Positions 1-9,207 of a stretch of DNA of 64,000 bases are shown in pieces. Origin of the DNA: Kaistella jeonii (GTDB taxonomy: Bacteria > Bacteroidota > Bacteroidia > Flavobacteriales > Weeksellaceae); assembly GCF_000812865.1 (NCBI RefSeq), contig NZ_JSYL01000008.1, positions 1 through 64,000 on the forward strand, written 5' to 3'. The notes beneath the pieces were generated by a model. The model saw only the letters and a program-made list of their open reading frames with translations. It did no database searches and was not told the DNA's origin. A program made the position numbers and the translations under genes. The first letter of the stretch is position 1. Every line of letters starts with the position of its first letter.

Positions 1-251
1 CGATCAATTTAAAATCAGAAATAATTATGCAAAATCTTTTAATGGTTTTAAAACCAGAATATTAAGTAAAATAACAGCATTAACATTTATCCAACTTGTA
101 AACGTATTTGTCTTTAAAAGAAATATGAACAATATTAAAATCTCAATAATTTAATAATGCACTACGGGTTTGAAATATAAAGTTTTACTTTTCCACAATT
201 GGGCTCGAAACATTTTTTTTAAACTAAATTTGTAATTCTCTAAATTTTTTC
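1..251. other. Intergenic, no gene seen
   Basis: No convincing coding frame was found on either strand. The stretch is very AT-rich. It holds a perfect 14-base palindrome (TGGTTTTAAAACCA, 43-56), which could be the 3' hairpin of a gene outside the window, and at its right end the promoter of the next gene. Confidence 0.5.
225..232 (+). promoter_or_regulatory. Bacteroidetes -7 promoter box TAAATTTG
   Basis: Matches the TAnnTTTG -7 element of the Bacteroidetes primary sigma factor, 19 bases before the ATG at 252. A TTG at 199-201 sits at about the right distance for the -33 element. Confidence 0.6.
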
Positions 252-1079
252 ATGGCGGTTATCACTTTTACATCAGATTACGGGTTAGTAGATCACAGAG
301 TTGCTTCTGTGAAAGGGAAAATTTTGAGCTTAAATGACGAAGTCAAAATCATCGATATTTCTCATCAAATTCAAGCTTATAATTTGCTTCAGACTGCATA
401 TATCGTAAGAAATTCGTATTCATTTTTTCCAAAAGGAACGGTTCATATTATTTCAGTAGACAGTTTTTTCACCAAAGACCGAAAGTGTATTCTTTACCAA
501 AATGACGGACATTATTTTATTGCTGCAGACAATGGCCTGCTCAGTTTGATTTTTTATGATATTAAACCCGAAGCAGTTTATGAAATCACTTTAAACAATC
601 GGTTTGATGATGAAGTAAGCTTTACTTCCACCGATATTTTTGCGCCTGTTGCTGTTCATCTTCACAATGGTGGTTTACCAGAAGTGATTGGCAGAAAATT
701 TAAAACACCGAGGCAACTTTCGTTCCCAAGACCAGTTTATAACGAAAGTGAAAAGATGATCATTGGGGAAATTATGTACATTGATAATTTTGGAAACGTG
801 GTTTCAAATATCAGCAAAAAATTTTTTGAAAAGAATAACATTGCCTTGGAAAATTTCATCATTAAATTTAGAAATTTAGCCCTTTCAAAAATTCACAATC
901 AATACACCGATTTTGTAAACGACTGGACAAATGAACATGAATATCACGGCAAATCAGCGGCGATTTTCAATGATGCTGGTTTACTCGAACTCACGATCTA
1001 CAAAGGCAACGAACACAATGGTGCCAAAAGTTTATTTGGTCTCCAGGTCGGCGAAAATATCTATATCGAATTTCAGTAA
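252..1079 (+). CDS. SAM hydroxide adenosyltransferase (DUF62 family)
   Basis: 275 aa, the usual length for this cytosolic family, which hydrolyses S-adenosylmethionine to adenosine and methionine and is related to fluorinases and chlorinases. The N-terminal SDYG (residues 8-11) is the family signature. Asp70, Arg77 and His136 fit the Asp-Arg-His triad described for the Pyrococcus enzyme, with the same 7-residue Asp-Arg spacing. The second domain starts near the YIDNFGN motif (about residue 176). It is a single-gene unit with its own -7 box, and a hairpin follows. It lacks the halogenase-specific loop as far as I can judge, so hydrolase is the better call. Physiological role in these bacteria is not known. 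Confidence 0.85.
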   Translation: MAVITFTSDYGLVDHRVASVKGKILSLNDEVKIIDISHQIQAYNLLQTAYIVRNSYSFFPKGTVHIISVDSFFTKDRKCILYQNDGHYFIAADNGLLSLIFYDIKPEAVYEITLNNRFDDEVSFTSTDIFAPVAVHLHNGGLPEVIGRKFKTPRQLSFPRPVYNESEKMIIGEIMYIDNFGNVVSNISKKFFEKNNIALENFIIKFRNLALSKIHNQYTDFVNDWTNEHEYHGKSAAIFNDAGLLELTIYKGNEHNGAKSLFGLQVGENIYIEFQ

Positions 1080-1108
1080 TTTTAAAAAAGATTTTCTGAA
1101 TTAAAAAA

Positions 1109-1138
1109 AATAGCCGACTCCAATAAGAGCCGGCTATT
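1109..1138. terminator. Bidirectional terminator hairpin
   Basis: AATAGCCG-A-CTC pairs with GAG-C-CGGCTATT around a CAATAA loop. A-rich and T-rich flanks allow use by both convergent genes (SAM hydrolase and the metalloprotease). Confidence 0.75.
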
Positions 1139-1158
1139 TACTATATATTAAGATTTGA

Positions 1159-3315
1159 TTACCTGATAATCTTCTTAGTGATCGTTCCTGTTGACGTATT
1201 AACACTCACAACGTAAGTTCCAACTGGATAATTCGACATATCTAATTTTTCCTCTGAACTGTTTAGTTTGCCTATATTCTTAACCAATTTTCCTGAAGCA
1301 TCAAATACTTTATAAGAAAGAATTTTATCTTTTGAAGTAATTGCAAAAATACCTTTCGTCGAAGTGGTAGAAATATTCAAGTCGTTCGCAAGTGCAGTTT
1401 CGCTTGTTGCTAAAGTTAAACATTCAATACTACCTTTCCAACCACCTTTTGTACCACCTGTATTAGAAATAAATCTAACAGTGATCGCGCCTGTTGCTGT
1501 TGTAGCCTGAAATGGTCCGGGAATGGCATTTCCTGTTAACTGAGATCCATTTGGAAATCTTTGGGATCCAATTCCTGGCCCATCATAAACAGTCATAAAA
1601 TCACCCGTATCAACATCAAACTGAGTAAATGTTAGTTTCACCTTATCATTAGCATTGACAGGATAAATAGTTTTAAAATAAGATTGACTGTCGCCATAAT
1701 TTCCACTAATACCTCCTGAATCTGTAAACAATACTCCACCACACCAATCGGCATCGGTAAAGATCAATTGTTCATAAGCAAAAGCTGCAGAACAATCAGC
1801 TCCAACTGCGATGGTGTAATAGCTACCCTGCATTAAATTTGTAAAATTCATAACTTTATTGGTCGTTGTACCAGAAGATATTATGGTACCATCCATTTTG
1901 GCAAGTTTGTATTTCCAAGTAGTTCCTGTAGCATCATTGATTGTTGCAGTAACAGAGGTTTTCGTAAGATTGGTAAGTGACAATCCAGCAATTGTTGCTA
2001 CACAAGATGTAATACAGTCTGTTCCCAAACAACTTTTTGAGTTGATGGTATTTCTAATTAATGCGCCTGGTTGTGGTCCGAAACCTTTTGTAAAATTAAT
2101 ACCAACACTTGATACAAGGTGACAGTAACTCATGATCGTTCCACCACCAGTTGGTAATGGTCCTGCTGGACAAGTTCCATTTCCTGCATTTCCGGAAGCT
2201 GGTCCGCAACCGTCTATTCTTGTATTATCGCCATTCCAGAAACAGTCGTGTGTATGTGGAGAACCTAAATTATGCCCAATTTCGTGAGTCATCGCCTCAA
2301 TATTCCAGGAATAGGTGGGTACATTACTATAAGCGAAATTTACGCCCGAGTATGAATATTTAGAAGTAGTACACAATGAATTAACATAGGCAATACTTGT
2401 TGTTGCAGGATTTCGTAAAAGCTGAGCTACATCTCCATTAAATGATGTTCGCGTCGTTCTGAACTGATTTAAGATATCAGAAGGAGTTCCTGAAAAAGGA
2501 TCATTGGTTGTCCAGACAAAAACTTCGCTCAACGCAACGGTAATTCCGTCATTAGCATAAAGGGTAGAAATATTATTATGCATTGCAGATACCCAATTGG
2601 TTGTCGTAGTTACATTAGAACCATTTTGAGTGTAAGGTCCGTAACCGGCTTCGTAATAAATTCTTACGCAATTATCGGTTTTCTTCGCAGTCATGGTTTT
2701 CGGATTGTAGGAAGGTATTGCAGTATTTTGATTTTCAAGCAATTCATCGCTACCGCACGAAAAAGGATTTACCCCTTTCAGATTTACGTCGTTATAAGAA
2801 ACGAAATCCTGAGAATTTTTCGCTTTACCAATAACAATATTACCAACATCTTTAATTGAAGTTACACCAACAACGTCATCTTTGAAAAAGCTGATTGCTA
2901 CGATCGATTCGTCATCACCTTTTACAATTCCCTGGTAATAAACTCCTGGAGTATAATTAACGTATCCTTTATCGGTGTTCACCTTGAAATCTTGGGTAAA
3001 AAAATTATTTTTAATCAGTTCCAGCGTAATTGTTTTTCCTTCAAAAGGAAAATTCATTTCTAAAGCTTCCGGTCTTTCAGTCGTAATTCTCTGAATTTCA
3101 CTCGTATTTAATTTCATTACGGTAATTCCTTCAGCAGCGGCATCGTAAATGCGTTGTTTCTGTGTAGAAGGATCTACAGTGAAGAAATTATACTTTGCAA
3201 ACGTTTTATTTGCAGTATGAGACTTGCTCACTTTTTCAGCAACCAGCCTTAAACTCTGCGAAAATCCGAGAGCAAAAAATGCCAATGTGAAACATAATTG
3301 GAAAATTCTTTTCAT
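1159..3315 (-). CDS. Secreted reprolysin-like metalloprotease with CUB domain and T9SS sorting domain
   Basis: About 718 aa from the Met at 3313-3315, chosen because MKRIFQLCFTLAFFALGFSQ is a clean signal peptide; an open extension to 3378 is not signal-like. Order: signal peptide, propeptide (about 20-200), zinc metalloprotease with HEIGHNLGSPHTHD (HExxHxxGxxH, M12B/reprolysin type) and a downstream SYCH Met-turn-like motif, a fibronectin-III-like segment, a CUB domain with conserved YDG (after WCGG), and a C-terminal type A sorting domain (SYKVFDASGKLV...GTYVVSV...KKIIR) for export and surface attachment by T9SS. Likely an extracellular protein-degrading enzyme. Stands alone, convergent with the gene before it and divergent from hemJ. 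Confidence 0.85.
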   Translation of the reverse strand: MKRIFQLCFTLAFFALGFSQSLRLVAEKVSKSHTANKTFAKYNFFTVDPSTQKQRIYDAAAEGITVMKLNTSEIQRITTERPEALEMNFPFEGKTITLELIKNNFFTQDFKVNTDKGYVNYTPGVYYQGIVKGDDESIVAISFFKDDVVGVTSIKDVGNIVIGKAKNSQDFVSYNDVNLKGVNPFSCGSDELLENQNTAIPSYNPKTMTAKKTDNCVRIYYEAGYGPYTQNGSNVTTTTNWVSAMHNNISTLYANDGITVALSEVFVWTTNDPFSGTPSDILNQFRTTRTSFNGDVAQLLRNPATTSIAYVNSLCTTSKYSYSGVNFAYSNVPTYSWNIEAMTHEIGHNLGSPHTHDCFWNGDNTRIDGCGPASGNAGNGTCPAGPLPTGGGTIMSYCHLVSSVGINFTKGFGPQPGALIRNTINSKSCLGTDCITSCVATIAGLSLTNLTKTSVTATINDATGTTWKYKLAKMDGTIISSGTTTNKVMNFTNLMQGSYYTIAVGADCSAAFAYEQLIFTDADWCGGVLFTDSGGISGNYGDSQSYFKTIYPVNANDKVKLTFTQFDVDTGDFMTVYDGPGIGSQRFPNGSQLTGNAIPGPFQATTATGAITVRFISNTGGTKGGWKGSIECLTLATSETALANDLNISTTSTKGIFAITSKDKILSYKVFDASGKLVKNIGKLNSSEEKLDMSNYPVGTYVVSVNTSTGTITKKIIR

Positions 3316-3445
3316 AATCATTAAACTAAATTTTATTATTTTACAAAATAAGTAAAAATAAACTGAAAACGCCAACAAAAGACGAGATTCGGAAAAATTA
3401 GAGAACAGAAGCTAAAACAATCTCCCTTTGTAAAGGTTAAATTTT

Positions 3446-3453
3446 TATCTTTG
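3446..3453 (+). promoter_or_regulatory. -7 promoter box TATCTTTG for hemJ
   Basis: TAnnTTTG match 17 bases before the hemJ ATG. A TTTG at 3427-3430 could act as -33 box although the spacing (15) is a little short. Confidence 0.5.
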
Positions 3454-3469
3454 TCGTTAAATTTTTCAG

Positions 3470-4018
3470 ATGCTTTACACCATTCTCAAAGCCGTTCATA
3501 TTATTTTTATGGTCAGTTATTTTGCAGGGATTTTTTACCTTGTTCGGCTGTTCGTCTATTATAAGGACACCGATGAATTTGAGGAAACAAAACGAAAAAT
3601 TCTTCGCGAACAATATGTTTTTATGGCAAGAAGATTATGGAATATCATTACCGTTCCTGCCGGAATCATCATGCTGTTAACAGGTTTAACTATGATCTTC
3701 CTGAATTTTGGTTTAATGAGAACTCCTTGGTTTCATCTGAAACTCACTTTCCTGATCGGACTTACAGCTTATCATTACTGGTGCTGGAAAAAAGTTTTAC
3801 AGATCAAAAATCTGGAGGGAAATATTCTGCCCATTGAAAACATCAAACTTCGTCAGGCAAATGAAATTGCGACTTTTATATTATTTTTAGTTGTCTTCAC
3901 GGTGATTTTAAAATCGATGGTGATTGAATACTGGTGGCAATTAATCGTAGGGTTTATCGTTTTGGTAGGACTTATTATGGCAACTGTGAAACTTGTAAAT
4001 AAAAATAAGAAAAAGTAA
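3470..4018 (+). CDS. hemJ: HemJ-type protoporphyrinogen IX oxidase (CopD-like membrane protein)
   Basis: 182 aa, integral membrane protein with about five hydrophobic segments (near 5-25, 55-77, 84-103, 128-150, 155-172). His10 in the first helix and the RLWNIITVPAGIIMLLTG region match the HemJ/UPF0093 family, which oxidises protoporphyrinogen IX to protoporphyrin IX in heme synthesis in bacteria lacking HemG or HemY. No other heme gene is near, so the call rests on the protein alone; a related CopD-like membrane protein is the alternative. Reads in the same direction as gldF, 83 bases upstream, with its own promoter box. Confidence 0.75.
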   Translation: MLYTILKAVHIIFMVSYFAGIFYLVRLFVYYKDTDEFEETKRKILREQYVFMARRLWNIITVPAGIIMLLTGLTMIFLNFGLMRTPWFHLKLTFLIGLTAYHYWCWKKVLQIKNLEGNILPIENIKLRQANEIATFILFLVVFTVILKSMVIEYWWQLIVGFIVLVGLIMATVKLVNKNKKK

Positions 4019-4101
4019 TTGTCTATCAGAAATTAGTAATGGTAATATTTGATGACTATAAACCGCACAACCTGAACCCGTAACTTGAACCCAGTATATA
4101 T

Positions 4102-4830
4102 ATGATCGCAATATTTAAAAAAGAACTTTGGAGCTATTTCGGAAATTGGAGCGCATGGCTAATTATCGCTGCATTTAGTTTAATTGGGTCTTTATTTCTA
4201 TTTTTCTTTGAAAATGATTCTAATATTTTCGATATTGGAACTTCAAGTTTGCAAAGCTATTTCGTTTTAGCACCTTGGTTTTTAATGTTTATCATTCCGG
4301 CAGTTTCTATGAAATCTTTAGCGGAAGAAGAGCAATCTGGAACTTTGAACTGGCTTTTTTCTCAACCTGTGAAAATTTCTGAAATTATTGGCGGTAAATT
4401 TCTCTCCGTTTGGCTCGTGGGAATTTTGTGCATCATTCCTTCCCTCGTTTATCTTTATACGATTTATATTTTAGGCGTTCCAGAAGGAAATATAGATTTG
4501 GGCGCAACTTTCGGAAGTTATTTTGGTTTAATCCTTTTAATCGCAGCTTTTTCTTCAGTCGGAATTTTAGCCTCTGCGCTTTCTCAGAATCAGATCATGG
4601 CTTATTTGCTTGGCGTTTTCCTGTGTTTCATTTTCTATTTCGGAATTGAACAATTAGCGAGTTACAAATTATTGGGTGGCGCAGATTATATTCTTGGCAA
4701 TCTCGGATTTTACCAACATTTCATCGCATTTACAAGAGGATTGATCGATACCAAAGATGTCTTCTACTTTCTTCTGGTTATTGGTATTTGCCTTTTTCTG
4801 GCTAAAATTTTCGTAGAAAAGAAAAAATAA
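4102..4830 (+). CDS. gldF: GldF, gliding-motility ABC transporter permease
   Basis: 242 aa with six hydrophobic segments and no nucleotide-binding site, typical of ABC-2 permeases. It starts with the family-like MIAIFKKELWSYFGNWSAW, and the loop EEEQSGTLNWLFSQPV after helix 2 is the usual ABC-2 signature region. With GldG and the ATPase GldA (not in this window) it forms the transporter linked to gliding in Flavobacterium johnsoniae; many non-gliding Chryseobacterium-like species also keep it. Followed after 21 bases by gldG, so the two are surely one operon. Confidence 0.9.
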   Translation: MIAIFKKELWSYFGNWSAWLIIAAFSLIGSLFLFFFENDSNIFDIGTSSLQSYFVLAPWFLMFIIPAVSMKSLAEEEQSGTLNWLFSQPVKISEIIGGKFLSVWLVGILCIIPSLVYLYTIYILGVPEGNIDLGATFGSYFGLILLIAAFSSVGILASALSQNQIMAYLLGVFLCFIFYFGIEQLASYKLLGGADYILGNLGFYQHFIAFTRGLIDTKDVFYFLLVIGICLFLAKIFVEKKK

Positions 4831-4851
4831 CAGCTTATTAGATTTCATCAA

Positions 4852-6507
4852 ATGAACAAAAAACAGATTATTTATATTATTGTTGGAATTCTCTTCCTAC
4901 TTGGTGTTTTCGGAATTTTTTCGAAGCGCTTCGATCTTACGCAGGAAAAAAGATATACGCTTTCACCATCCACTTTAAAAATTTTAGAATCCGTTGATAA
5001 ACATTTAACAGTCGATGTTTATCTGGAAGGTGATTTCCCCGCAAGTTTTCGCCAGTTGCAAAACGAAACGCGATTTATGTTGGAGGAATTTCGCAAGGTA
5101 AATCCGAAAATCGATTTCAAATTTATCGATCCGATTAAAAGCAAAATATCCAAAGAAACTTTGGCTGCGATGGGATTGCAACCCTCGATTCTTCCCGATA
5201 TGAAAGACGGAAAAATTTCTGAGATCGTGATGTTTCCTTATGCGATATTGAAATATAGTTCTAACAGTTTTCCCATTCCTTTAATCATCAATCAAAGCGG
5301 AATCGACGCTTCTGAACAACTTAATCGTTCCATTGAAAATCTGGAATATAATTTTGCTTCCAACATTAAATTACTGACTGAAGATCGCAAAAAAAATGTG
5401 GGAATTCTCATTAATCAGGATGAATTAGGACCGACGCAATTTAAAGGTTTTATGGATATGGCGCTGGAAAATTACAACGCAGGTCCCATTATTCCAGCAA
5501 ATCAAAAAGAACTTTCTCTAGCTGATGTTCCGAAACTGAAAAATATGGACGCAATCGTTATTGCAAAACCTAGAAAAGCTTTTACCGAAAACGAAAAGTT
5601 GATCTTAGATCAATACATCATGAACGGCGGAAAAACTTTGTGGATGATCGATGCAGTAAATGCTGAAATGGACACGCTTTTTCAGTCCAAAAAAATCATG
5701 GCTTATCCGATGGATATCAACTTGACCGATTTCTTCTTCAATTATGGAATTAGAATTAATCCAGGTTTGGTGAAAGACATGAAAAAATCTGCGCTGATTA
5801 GAATTGTTTCGGGGGAAGTCGCTGGAAACCCCCAATTCAGCAGCTTTCTATGGCCTTACTTTCCTTTGGGAATCGCAGGAAATAAAAATCCAATTACCAA
5901 AAATATTAATCCCGTTAAATTTGAATTTCCAACATCTATCGATACTTTAGGAAGGAAAAACATTAAAACTAATGTTCTTTTTGAATCCAGCGAACGAACG
6001 AGTATCAAACAAGTTCCGAATTACGTTTCTTTGGCAGAAATTGTGCGAACAGATTCCTTAAGTGAATTCGATAAACCTACAGCGGCGAAAATTTTCGCAG
6101 TCAGTTTAGAGGGAAAATTTAGTTCTGCTTACGCAACCAGAAGTGAGCGAAATTCTTACCCTGATTTTAAAGCTCAGAGTAAAAACAATAAAATGATAAT
6201 TATTGCAGATGGTGATGTCGGCAGAAATCAAATTTATAAAGGAAAAGCGCTTCCTCTCGGCGAAGATCTACTGACGAAACAAACCTACGGCAACGAACAG
6301 TTTTTGAGAAATTCCCTCGATTTTCTTTTGGATGATTCCAATTTAATGGAATTAAGAAACCGAAATATTGAAGCCAGATTACTCGACAGACAAAGAATCG
6401 ACGAAGAAAAAACGTACTGGCAATGGATCAATTTATTATTTCCTTTGGCAATTATCGCAATTTTAGGAGGATTTTTCTATTGGTGGCGAAAAAGAAAATT
6501 TCATTAA
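4852..6507 (+). CDS. gldG: GldG, gliding-motility ABC transporter auxiliary protein
   Basis: 551 aa. One N-terminal membrane segment (about 7-24), a long periplasmic region of the ABC-type uncharacterised (auxiliary) type with the DLTQEKRYTLS motif right after the first helix, and one C-terminal membrane segment (about 520-543) ending in WWRKRK. This layout and the position right behind gldF identify GldG. It is thought to be the non-ATPase partner of GldA/GldF; the cargo is unknown. Stops at 6507 before a short non-coding gap and a convergent gene. Confidence 0.9.
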   Translation: MNKKQIIYIIVGILFLLGVFGIFSKRFDLTQEKRYTLSPSTLKILESVDKHLTVDVYLEGDFPASFRQLQNETRFMLEEFRKVNPKIDFKFIDPIKSKISKETLAAMGLQPSILPDMKDGKISEIVMFPYAILKYSSNSFPIPLIINQSGIDASEQLNRSIENLEYNFASNIKLLTEDRKKNVGILINQDELGPTQFKGFMDMALENYNAGPIIPANQKELSLADVPKLKNMDAIVIAKPRKAFTENEKLILDQYIMNGGKTLWMIDAVNAEMDTLFQSKKIMAYPMDINLTDFFFNYGIRINPGLVKDMKKSALIRIVSGEVAGNPQFSSFLWPYFPLGIAGNKNPITKNINPVKFEFPTSIDTLGRKNIKTNVLFESSERTSIKQVPNYVSLAEIVRTDSLSEFDKPTAAKIFAVSLEGKFSSAYATRSERNSYPDFKAQSKNNKMIIIADGDVGRNQIYKGKALPLGEDLLTKQTYGNEQFLRNSLDFLLDDSNLMELRNRNIEARLLDRQRIDEEKTYWQWINLLFPLAIIAILGGFFYWWRKRKFH

Positions 6508-6574
6508 ATAAGAGAACTTCAAGTATAAATCTTAAAGGTTTTTTTTTGGTTAAAATTCAGAAAGAGAAATGACT

Positions 6575-7003
6575 TTAAACATCTTTGATAAAATCCTCAT
6601 ATTCATAGAAAACTCTTTCAAATCCTTCCATTTTTTCTATAAAAAATTCAAATATTTCTTGCCAAGTATTTTTATTATAGATCGAAACATTTTCTTTAGT
6701 GATCCAAAAACGTGAAATTACTTTTCCGTTTTCTAAAGTGTAAAATTCATCTTTTTGAACAGCACCAACTTCTTCTTCTAAAATAGATTCCAAGGACCAC
6801 ATTTTTTCAAAGTAGGCATTCCTAAAGAGTTCATCACTCATTTCTATATCCAAAGATACCTCTGCTTTCTTCGGATCTGCATTAAATTTAAAGGAGAAAT
6901 CTTTAATTTTAGTATTATAAAGAATCCACTTTCGAGGAAAACTTTTCCCGAAAGCGATCCAAAATTCTTGTCTATAATGTTGTGCTTCTTGTTTGCTAAA
7001 CAT
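6575..7003 (-). CDS. DUF4268 domain-containing protein
   Basis: 142 aa, soluble, rich in aromatic and acidic residues, no signal peptide. The opening MFSKQEAQHYRQEFWIAFGK and the WILYNTKIKDFSFKF segment match what I recall of the DUF4268 family common in flavobacteria. The function is unknown; related domains occur at the end of some nuclease-like proteins, but no catalytic motif is visible here. Single gene, convergent with gldG and divergent from the Rrf2 regulator; nothing in its context points to a role. Confidence 0.7.
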   Translation of the reverse strand: MFSKQEAQHYRQEFWIAFGKSFPRKWILYNTKIKDFSFKFNADPKKAEVSLDIEMSDELFRNAYFEKMWSLESILEEEVGAVQKDEFYTLENGKVISRFWITKENVSIYNKNTWQEIFEFFIEKMEGFERVFYEYEDFIKDV

Positions 7004-7074
7004 TCAAATAAAATTAACCAACCGCTAAATTAATCAAATTATCGTGCTTTTTCCAGCTTCTAAAAACTTTTACT

Positions 7075-7082
7075 TAATTTTG
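7075..7082 (+). promoter_or_regulatory. -7 promoter box TAATTTTG for the Rrf2 gene
   Basis: TAnnTTTG match ending only 4 bases before the ATG at 7087, implying a leaderless or nearly leaderless transcript. Confidence 0.55.
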
Positions 7083-7086
7083 CTTT

Positions 7087-7494
7087 ATGCTATCGAAAAA
7101 ATCCCAATATGCTTTTAGAGCCCTTTCCTATCTTGTAGGGAAAAAAAATGAAGGTCCGATTTTGATTTCAGATATTGCCACAGAGAAAAAAATACCTATA
7201 AAATTTTTAGAAAATATTCTTCTTGAACTTAAGAAAGCCGAAATTCTTGACAGTAAAAAAGGAAAAGGTGGTGGCTATTTTTTCAATGCAGACCCGTCTA
7301 AAGTTTCGCTTGCTACCATAATTCGTTTGGTGAATGGTCCCATTGCGATGATTCCGTGTGTAAGTATTAATTTTCATGAGCAATGTCTCAATTGCAACCA
7401 GGAACACTGCGGTTTACACGATATCCTCATCGAAGTTCGAGATGCGACTTTAGCGATTTTAGAGAAGAAAACTTTGCTGGATATCGCACATTAA
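7087..7494 (+). CDS. Rrf2-family transcriptional regulator, likely of sulfur assimilation
   Basis: 135 aa, usual Rrf2 length. N-terminal winged helix (about 1-65: YAFRALSYLVGKK, then IPIKFLENILLELKKAEI), the GKGGGYF wing, then a region with cysteines at about 96-112 (PCVSINFHEQCLNCNQEHCG). These Cys are placed like the Fe-S ligands of IscR-type members but could also be redox or metal ligands. It lies 89 bases before cysH in the same direction, so it probably controls the sulfate-reduction genes in response to cysteine or sulfide status, as CymR does in Bacillus. This role is inferred from context. Confidence 0.85.
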   Translation: MLSKKSQYAFRALSYLVGKKNEGPILISDIATEKKIPIKFLENILLELKKAEILDSKKGKGGGYFFNADPSKVSLATIIRLVNGPIAMIPCVSINFHEQCLNCNQEHCGLHDILIEVRDATLAILEKKTLLDIAH

Positions 7495-7517
7495 TTCATT
7501 ATCTTTTTATTTGACTT

Positions 7518-7562
7518 ATTAGTCCACTAATTTGGTAGAATAGTAAATTTATCGCAAATTTG
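7518..7562 (+). promoter_or_regulatory. Candidate operator and promoter before cysH
   Basis: ATTAGT-CC-ACTAAT (7518-7531) is an inverted repeat and overlaps a second one, CCA-CTAATT-TGG (7524-7535). A TTTGG at 7531-7535 and CAAATTTG at 7555-7562 sit about 20 bases apart like -33 and -7 boxes (first base of the -7 box off consensus). A regulator bound here would block the -33 element; the upstream Rrf2 protein is the obvious candidate. Inference only. Confidence 0.4.
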
Positions 7563-7583
7563 TTGACATTAAATTAATAAATA

Positions 7584-8279
7584 ATGTTCTCAACAGAAGA
7601 AATTCAACAGATAGAAAAACTTTCTCTTGAGCAAAGTCTTTTTAAATTGTGCGAGATGATTCCAGATGGAATTGTCTTTTCAACTTCTTTAGGTCAAGAA
7701 GACCAAATTATCACCGATGTTATTTTTAAAAATAAATTACCCATTAAAGTTTTTACGCTTGATACAGGGAGATTATTTTACGAACATTACGACCTTCTTG
7801 CCAACAATAATTCAAAATACAAAATCAAAACAGAAGTTTATTTTCCTGATGCTGATGATGTGGAAAAATTTGTAAACGAAAAAGGAATTAATGGTTTTTT
7901 TCATTCCATAGAAAACAGAAAAGAATGTTGCAATATCCGAAAAGTAAAACCACTCAATCGCGCTTTGGCAGGTGCAAAAATCTGGATTACCGGACTCAGA
8001 AGTGAGCAATCAGAAAATCGACATTCCTTAAAAATGTTAGACTGGGACGAAATCAGACAACTCTACAAATTCAATCCATTAATACACTGGAGTTACGACG
8101 ATGTTTTAAAATATATTAAGGAACATCAAATTATGGATTTACCTCTTCATAAAAAAGGGTTCATCAGCGTTGGTTGCAAACCGTGCACAAGAGCAATTGA
8201 ACCCGGTGAAAATCCTCGCGCCGGAAGATGGTGGTGGGAAGAATCTCAGAAAGAATGCGGTCTGCATTCAGAAAAATAA
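7584..8279 (+). CDS. cysH: APS reductase (adenylyl-sulfate reductase, thioredoxin-dependent)
   Basis: 231 aa. Reduces adenylyl sulfate (APS) to sulfite and AMP. The SLGQEDQIITD loop near 35-45 is the PP-loop-like nucleotide site. Cys115-Cys116 (KECCNIRK) and Cys198/Cys201 (GCKPC) are the four ligands of the [4Fe-4S] cluster that mark APS-type rather than PAPS-type enzymes, and Cys225 in the C-terminal ECGLH is the catalytic Cys. It uses APS directly, which fits the absence of an APS kinase (cysC) in the operon. First enzyme gene of cysH-cysD-cysN-permease, 18 bases before cysD. Confidence 0.95.
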   Translation: MFSTEEIQQIEKLSLEQSLFKLCEMIPDGIVFSTSLGQEDQIITDVIFKNKLPIKVFTLDTGRLFYEHYDLLANNNSKYKIKTEVYFPDADDVEKFVNEKGINGFFHSIENRKECCNIRKVKPLNRALAGAKIWITGLRSEQSENRHSLKMLDWDEIRQLYKFNPLIHWSYDDVLKYIKEHQIMDLPLHKKGFISVGCKPCTRAIEPGENPRAGRWWWEESQKECGLHSEK

Positions 8280-8297
8280 AAATTCTAAAACTCAATT

Positions 8298-9206
8298 ATG
8301 TCAAAATATCATCTAAATGATCTGGAGCAATTAGAAGCAGAAAGCATTTATATTATGCGGGAAGTTGCAGCGCAATTTGAAAAACCTGCACTTTTATTTA
8401 GCGGTGGAAAAGATTCAATTACGCTGGTTCATTTAGCGATGAAAGCATTTGCTCCGATGAAAATCCCTTTCCCTTTAGTTCATATCGACACGGGTCATAA
8501 TTTCCCGGAAGCCTTGGCTTACCGGGATTTTTTAGCCAAAGAAATCGGTGCAGAATTAATTGTCAGAAAAGTCGAAGACACGATTCACAAACAAAAACTG
8601 ACAGAACCAAAAGGAAAATTCGCTTCCAGAAATTGGCTACAAACTCATACTCTATTAGAAACGATTGAAGAATTTCAATTTGATGCGTGTATTGGTGGAG
8701 CGCGCCGTGACGAAGAAAAAGCCAGAGCAAAAGAACGATTTTTCTCCGTACGAGACGATTTCGGACAATGGGATCCAAAACTTCAAAGACCTGAATTATG
8801 GAAAATCTACAACGGAAGAATTCACAAAGGTGAAAATGTTCGCGTTTTCCCAATTTCAAACTGGACTGAACTTGATGTCTGGAATTATATTAAAAAAGAA
8901 GATATTCAATTGCCATCTATTTATTTTTCACATGAAAGAGAAGTTTTAGAATATGAAGGCCAATTAATTGCAGTTTCAAATTTCATTCAAATTGATAAAG
9001 AAGATGTAATTTCTACGAAGACTGTTCGTTACAGAACCGTTGGTGATATGACTTGCACGGCAGCAGTGGAAAGCAATGCAGCAACTTTAGATGAAGTAGT
9101 TCAGGAAATTACGGCTTCCAGAATTTCGGAAAGAGGTGAAACCAGAATCGATGATAAAGTTACCGAAGCCGCGATGGAAGACCGAAAAAAGGGAGGATAC
9201 TTTTAA
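8298..9206 (+). CDS. cysD: Sulfate adenylyltransferase subunit 2
   Basis: 302 aa, full family length. ATP pyrophosphatase fold with the PP-loop SGGKDS at residues 35-40; ends in the typical KKGGYF. With CysN it makes APS from sulfate and ATP, driven by GTP hydrolysis by CysN. Starts 18 bases after cysH. The gap to cysN (110 bases) holds a palindromic repeat and a hexamer tract, described separately. Confidence 0.95.
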   Translation: MSKYHLNDLEQLEAESIYIMREVAAQFEKPALLFSGGKDSITLVHLAMKAFAPMKIPFPLVHIDTGHNFPEALAYRDFLAKEIGAELIVRKVEDTIHKQKLTEPKGKFASRNWLQTHTLLETIEEFQFDACIGGARRDEEKARAKERFFSVRDDFGQWDPKLQRPELWKIYNGRIHKGENVRVFPISNWTELDVWNYIKKEDIQLPSIYFSHEREVLEYEGQLIAVSNFIQIDKEDVISTKTVRYRTVGDMTCTAAVESNAATLDEVVQEITASRISERGETRIDDKVTEAAMEDRKKGGYF

Positions 9207-9207
9207 T

